Assembly (NCBI GenBank): GCA_023399295.1 | Contig: JAEWQF010000075.1 | Span: forward strand, 1 to 64,000 | Source: Bacteroidota bacterium | Lineage (GTDB): Bacteria > Bacteroidota > Bacteroidia > Bacteroidales > Dysgonomonadaceae | Reading direction: 5' to 3' | Length of the DNA stretch: 64,000 nt | In this document: one piece after another, positions 61,150 to 64,000 of the stretch | How positions within the stretch are numbered: the stretch's first letter is position 1 | Layout: the number at the start of each line of letters is the position of its first letter | Made by a program: the position numbers and the translations under genes | The notes under the pieces: generated by a model | Seen by the model: only the letters and a program-made list of their open reading frames with translations | Databases searched by the model: none | What the model was told of the DNA's origin: nothing

Positions 61150-62604
61150 TCACACCTCATAGGTGGTGGAGGCGGTATCTCCTCCAAATCCGGTCCAGTT
61201 GGTATGAAAAAAATCACCCTTTGCCCTGTCCACCCGCTCATACTGGTGGGCCCCAAAATAATCACGCTGCGCCTGGAGCAGGTTGGCCGGCAGTCGTTCA
61301 CTGCGGAAACCGTCGAAGTAGCTGAGTGCGGAGGTGAGCGCCGGCACCGGTATGCCGTTCATCAGTGCAGTGGCACAAACCCTGCGCCAGCTCTCCTGGG
61401 CCTCCTCCACCGCTTTTTTGAAGAAGGGATCGAGCAGCAGGTTCTCCAGTGAGGGGTTGTTGTCGAACGCCTTCTTGATGTCGCCCAGAAAACGGGAGCG
61501 GATGATGCAACCACCGCGCCACATCAGGGCGATGCCCCCATAATTGAGGTTCCAGCCATGCTCCCTGGCCGCCTCCATCATCAGGTCATACCCCTGGGCA
61601 TAGGAGATGATCTTGGCACCGTAGATCGCCTTTTCCAGGTCGTCGATAAACTGTTGCTTGTCACCCGCGAATGCAGTTTTCTTGCCGTTGATCACTTTCG
61701 ATGCTTTCACCCTCAAATCTTTCTGAGCCGAGAGACAGCGGGAGAAGACCGATTCGCCGATCAGTGTGAGGGGAATGCCCAGATCGAGTGCCGTGACTGC
61801 GGTCCACTTGCCGGTTCCTTTCTGTCCCGCGGTGTCGAGGATCTTCTCCACCAGGGGAGATCCATCCTCATCTTTATATGCCAAGATATCGGTTGTGATC
61901 TCGATCAGATAGGAGTCGAGCACCCCCTGATTCCACCTCTTGAACACCTCATGCTGTGCAAAGGCATCCATCCCCAGCAGCTCTTTCATCAGGTGATAGG
62001 CCTCGTTGATGATCTGCATGTCACCATACTCGATGCCGTTGTGCACCATCTTCACAAAGTGGCCGGCACCGTTCTCACCCACCCAGTCGCAGCAGGGCAC
62101 GCCTCCGTCGACCTTGGCCGCGACCGACTGGAAGATCTCCTTGACGTGGGGCCAAGCAGCGGGTGATCCGCCCGGCATCATCGAGGGACCCTTCAGTGCG
62201 CCCTCTTCACCGCCGGAGACGCCGGTACCCACATAGAGCAGTCCTTTGCTTTCCACATAGTTTGTCCGGCGGATCGTGTCGGGGAAGTGACTGTTTCCGC
62301 CGTCGATGATGATGTCACCCGGCTCCAGCAGGGGCAGCAGCAACTCAATAAAGTCATCTACCGGCTTACCGGCCTTCACCAGCATCATCACCTTGCGCGG
62401 TCGTGCAATGGAAGCGACAAACGCTTCCAGAGTAGGTGCACCAATAAAGTTTTTCCCTTTTCCCCTGCCTTCCAGGAACTGATCCACCTTGGCAACCGTT
62501 CTGTTGTACACGGCTACCGTGTAACCCTTACTCTCCATGTTCAGGACCAGATTCTCACCCATGACGGCCAGTCCGATCAATCCAATATCTGCTTTTTCTT
62601 TCAT
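61150..62604 (-). CDS. gnd: 6-phosphogluconate dehydrogenase (decarboxylating)
   Basis: A 484-residue enzyme converting 6-phosphogluconate to ribulose 5-phosphate with release of CO2. The coenzyme loop GLAVMGENLVLNME, the family block YVGTGVSGGEEGALKGPSMMPGG and the catalytic KMVHNGIEYGDMQ are intact, as is the IIDGGNSHFPDT segment. The length matches the long (E. coli-like) class. It lies between the KDG kinase (93 bp gap) and the LarA-family gene (73 bp gap) on the same strand, a sugar-acid setting and not the usual oxidative pentose phosphate cluster. Confidence 0.96.
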   Translation of the reverse strand: MKEKADIGLIGLAVMGENLVLNMESKGYTVAVYNRTVAKVDQFLEGRGKGKNFIGAPTLEAFVASIARPRKVMMLVKAGKPVDDFIELLLPLLEPGDIIIDGGNSHFPDTIRRTNYVESKGLLYVGTGVSGGEEGALKGPSMMPGGSPAAWPHVKEIFQSVAAKVDGGVPCCDWVGENGAGHFVKMVHNGIEYGDMQIINEAYHLMKELLGMDAFAQHEVFKRWNQGVLDSYLIEITTDILAYKDEDGSPLVEKILDTAGQKGTGKWTAVTALDLGIPLTLIGESVFSRCLSAQKDLRVKASKVINGKKTAFAGDKQQFIDDLEKAIYGAKIISYAQGYDLMMEAAREHGWNLNYGGIALMWRGGCIIRSRFLGDIKKAFDNNPSLENLLLDPFFKKAVEEAQESWRRVCATALMNGIPVPALTSALSYFDGFRSERLPANLLQAQRDYFGAHQYERVDRAKGDFFHTNWTGFGGDTASTTYEV

Positions 62605-62697
62605 TGTTCTTCGATTTTTTTTTAAGACAGGTGACGAAAGCCCGGACAGAATCCATCAGGCTTATCGTTCTGCCTACGCGTTGGTTGTTTGAGTCAT

Positions 62698-63777
62698 TTA
62701 TCGTTTTACACGGGCATTCCCTTTCCAGATGCTCCAAATCACCTCCTCATCGGCAGGTTGGGCATAATCGGTGAGGAAGGTTGTGGCCAGTGCACCGCTT
62801 GCCCAGGCAAACTGAATCCATCTTTCTGGATCCATCTGCCGGAGGATGCTGTATAGCAGACCACCCACAAAACCATCGCCTCCGCCGATGCGGTCCATCA
62901 CGTTGATCTTACGCAGGGGTGCTTCGTGCCAGTTTCCGTTCTCATACACAATGGCGCCCCAGAGATGCTCGTTGGCACTGACCACCTCCCGCAATGTGTT
63001 GGCAAAGACCGATACGTTTGGGAACGCCTTTCCGGCATTGCGGATCATACCCTTGAATGCGTCGAGCGTGTCGCCAATATTTTCACCACCCGCCTTGGGA
63101 CCTTCAATGCCCAGGCAGAGTTGGAAATCCTCCTCGTTGCCGATCAGGATATCGGAGAGGGAGGCGATCTCGTTGAAAGCCTCTTTCAACTCATTCTCTC
63201 TTCCTTTCCAGAAGGTAGCCCTGTAATTGAGGTCGAACGAGATCAGCGTACCATGCTTCTTTGCAAAACGGGCAATCTCCAGACAGAAATGACTCGTGTC
63301 GGGTGAGAGTGCGGCGATTAAGCCGGAGAGATGCACAATCTGCACACCTTCCTGTCCAAAGATCCGTTCCAGATCGAAATCCTTTGCATTCAGCGTGCGA
63401 CCCACCTCACCGGCACGGTCATTCTGTACGCGGGGACCGCGCAATCCGAAGCCGCTGTCGGCAATGTTGAACTGGTGGCGGTAGCCCCAGGGATCTCCCT
63501 GTGCAACCTCGGGACCCTCAACATCCATGTGCCGGGCCCGCAAATCGGATTTGATGAACGCAGCGATGGGGCTCTCTTTCACAAAGGTGGTGAGCACCTT
63601 CACCGGCAAACCCAGGTAGGAGGAGATACTGGCCACATTGGTCTCGGCACTGGTAGCCTGCATCTGAAACATGTTGGAACTCTGAACCGGTTGTGCATTC
63701 ACCGGAGTGATGCGGACCCCCATGCTGGTGGGTACCAGCAACGCATATTTGAAATCTTTCTTTAATTCAAGTGACAT
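62698..63777 (-). CDS. 2-keto-3-deoxygluconate kinase-like PfkB sugar kinase
   Basis: A 359-residue PfkB-family kinase. The end of the active site is IGGGDGFVGGLLYSI with catalytic Asp301 (the GAGD motif reads GGGD). The N-terminus has ATSAETNVASISSYLG and the middle YRATFWKGRENELKEAF, LIGNEEDFQLCLGIEG. In Bacteroidota such kinases sit with uronate genes and phosphorylate KDG. The next gene upstream is an SDR of the kind used for D-mannonate/fructuronate, which supports this. A start ten codons earlier (63807) is also possible. Confidence 0.82.
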   Translation of the reverse strand: MSLELKKDFKYALLVPTSMGVRITPVNAQPVQSSNMFQMQATSAETNVASISSYLGLPVKVLTTFVKESPIAAFIKSDLRARHMDVEGPEVAQGDPWGYRHQFNIADSGFGLRGPRVQNDRAGEVGRTLNAKDFDLERIFGQEGVQIVHLSGLIAALSPDTSHFCLEIARFAKKHGTLISFDLNYRATFWKGRENELKEAFNEIASLSDILIGNEEDFQLCLGIEGPKAGGENIGDTLDAFKGMIRNAGKAFPNVSVFANTLREVVSANEHLWGAIVYENGNWHEAPLRKINVMDRIGGGDGFVGGLLYSILRQMDPERWIQFAWASGALATTFLTDYAQPADEEVIWSIWKGNARVKR

Positions 63778-63840
63778 TTTGTTGATGTGATGATTTGTTG
63801 ATTCCATTGTTTAACTGACAACTGACGACTGACCGCTTGA

Positions 63841-64000
63841 TCAAATACTAAACGAATCGAAACCGCCGTCCACGATTGCAACTGTACCGGTTACGAAACG
63901 GGAGGCATCGCTCACCAGGTAATGCAGGGTGCCGAGCAGATCTTCCGGATCACCGAAGCGGCGGAACGGCGTGTGTGCGATGATGGTGTTGCCTCTGTCG
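63841..64000 (-). CDS. Short-chain dehydrogenase, C-terminal end (start outside window)
   Basis: The last 52 codons of a gene running off the right edge. It reads TPFRRFGDPEDLLGTLHYL, then VSDASRFVTGTVAIVDGGF, the closing pattern of SDR oxidoreductases (FVTG...vDGGF). The R-F-G-x-P-E-D-L form with a DSFSI end resembles SDR-type D-mannonate oxidoreductases that reduce fructuronate, but the catalytic Tyr-Lys is outside the window. It lies 63 bp before the KDG kinase on the same strand. Confidence 0.8.
   Translation of the reverse strand, partial: DRGNTIIAHTPFRRFGDPEDLLGTLHYLVSDASRFVTGTVAIVDGGFDSFSI

Noticed and set aside
1..64000. Mobile elements, prophage, defence islands or CRISPR arrays
   Set aside because: I saw no transposase, integrase, terminase, restriction or Cas motifs, no att-like repeat around the tRNA-Arg gene, and no abrupt change of composition.

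Overview
The window is a chromosomal stretch of a Bacteroidota bacterium, most likely order Bacteroidales and close to the Dysgonomonadaceae/Porphyromonadaceae. Support for this: a complete moxR-bat aerotolerance-type operon, PorV of the type IX secretion system, tandem ompH/skp genes behind bamA, DUF2851, DUF3108 and DUF1080 proteins, a Rex regulator, and about 20 start-proximal copies of the Bacteroidota -7 promoter element TAnnTTTG. I see no phage, insertion sequence, CRISPR array or rRNA. Most genes are conserved housekeeping genes and none is obviously broken.

Layout. 1-2.5 kb: the end of bamA and two skp-like chaperones. 2.5-5 kb: a universal stress protein, a small DNA-binding protein and a PAP2 phosphatase. 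5-13.5 kb (minus): moxR, a DUF58 protein, a membrane protein, batA, batB, batC, batD and batE, tightly packed with ATGA overlaps. 13.6-15.1 kb: lipA-lipB. 15.4-18.5 kb (plus): tgt, an LptF/LptG-type permease and a cyclophilin. 18.5-22.7 kb (minus): the aromatic amino acid operon pheA, aminotransferase, DAHP synthase/chorismate mutase and tyrA, preceded by what looks like a complete leader-peptide attenuator. 22.9-28.7 kb (plus): a peptide transporter, dnaE and trxA. 28.8-33.3 kb (minus): a DUF2795 protein, then the run rex, FAH-family hydrolase, porV, ispF, methyltransferase and cobalamin adenosyltransferase. 33.4-37.6 kb (minus): DUF3108, a large Ig-like lipoprotein and DUF2851. 37.8-43.2 kb (plus): cysteine desulfidase-like protein, MATE transporter, gpmA and a surface nuclease. 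43.2-51.5 kb: three thioredoxin-fold proteins (two without active-site cysteines), dnaX, comM, a glycosyltransferase and upp. 51.7-54.7 kb: pckA and amtB. 55-64 kb: carbohydrate catabolism (two DUF1080 proteins, a Tat-exported Gfo/Idh/MocA oxidoreductase, a LarA-family nickel enzyme, gnd, a KDG kinase and the end of an SDR), plus tRNA-Arg(CCU) and flavodoxin.

The most interesting signal is at 22509-22690 on the minus strand. An 18-codon reading frame with nine Phe/Tyr/Trp codons is followed by mutually exclusive antiterminator and terminator hairpins just ahead of pheA. This is the architecture of ribosome-mediated transcription attenuation. Next are the gluconate/mannonate-like cluster built around a LarA-family enzyme, the fimbrillin-like/NUC1 nuclease fusion, and the (GGY)n insertion in the BamA barrel.

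All assignments come from reading the sequence and recalled family knowledge. No database or structure search was run.
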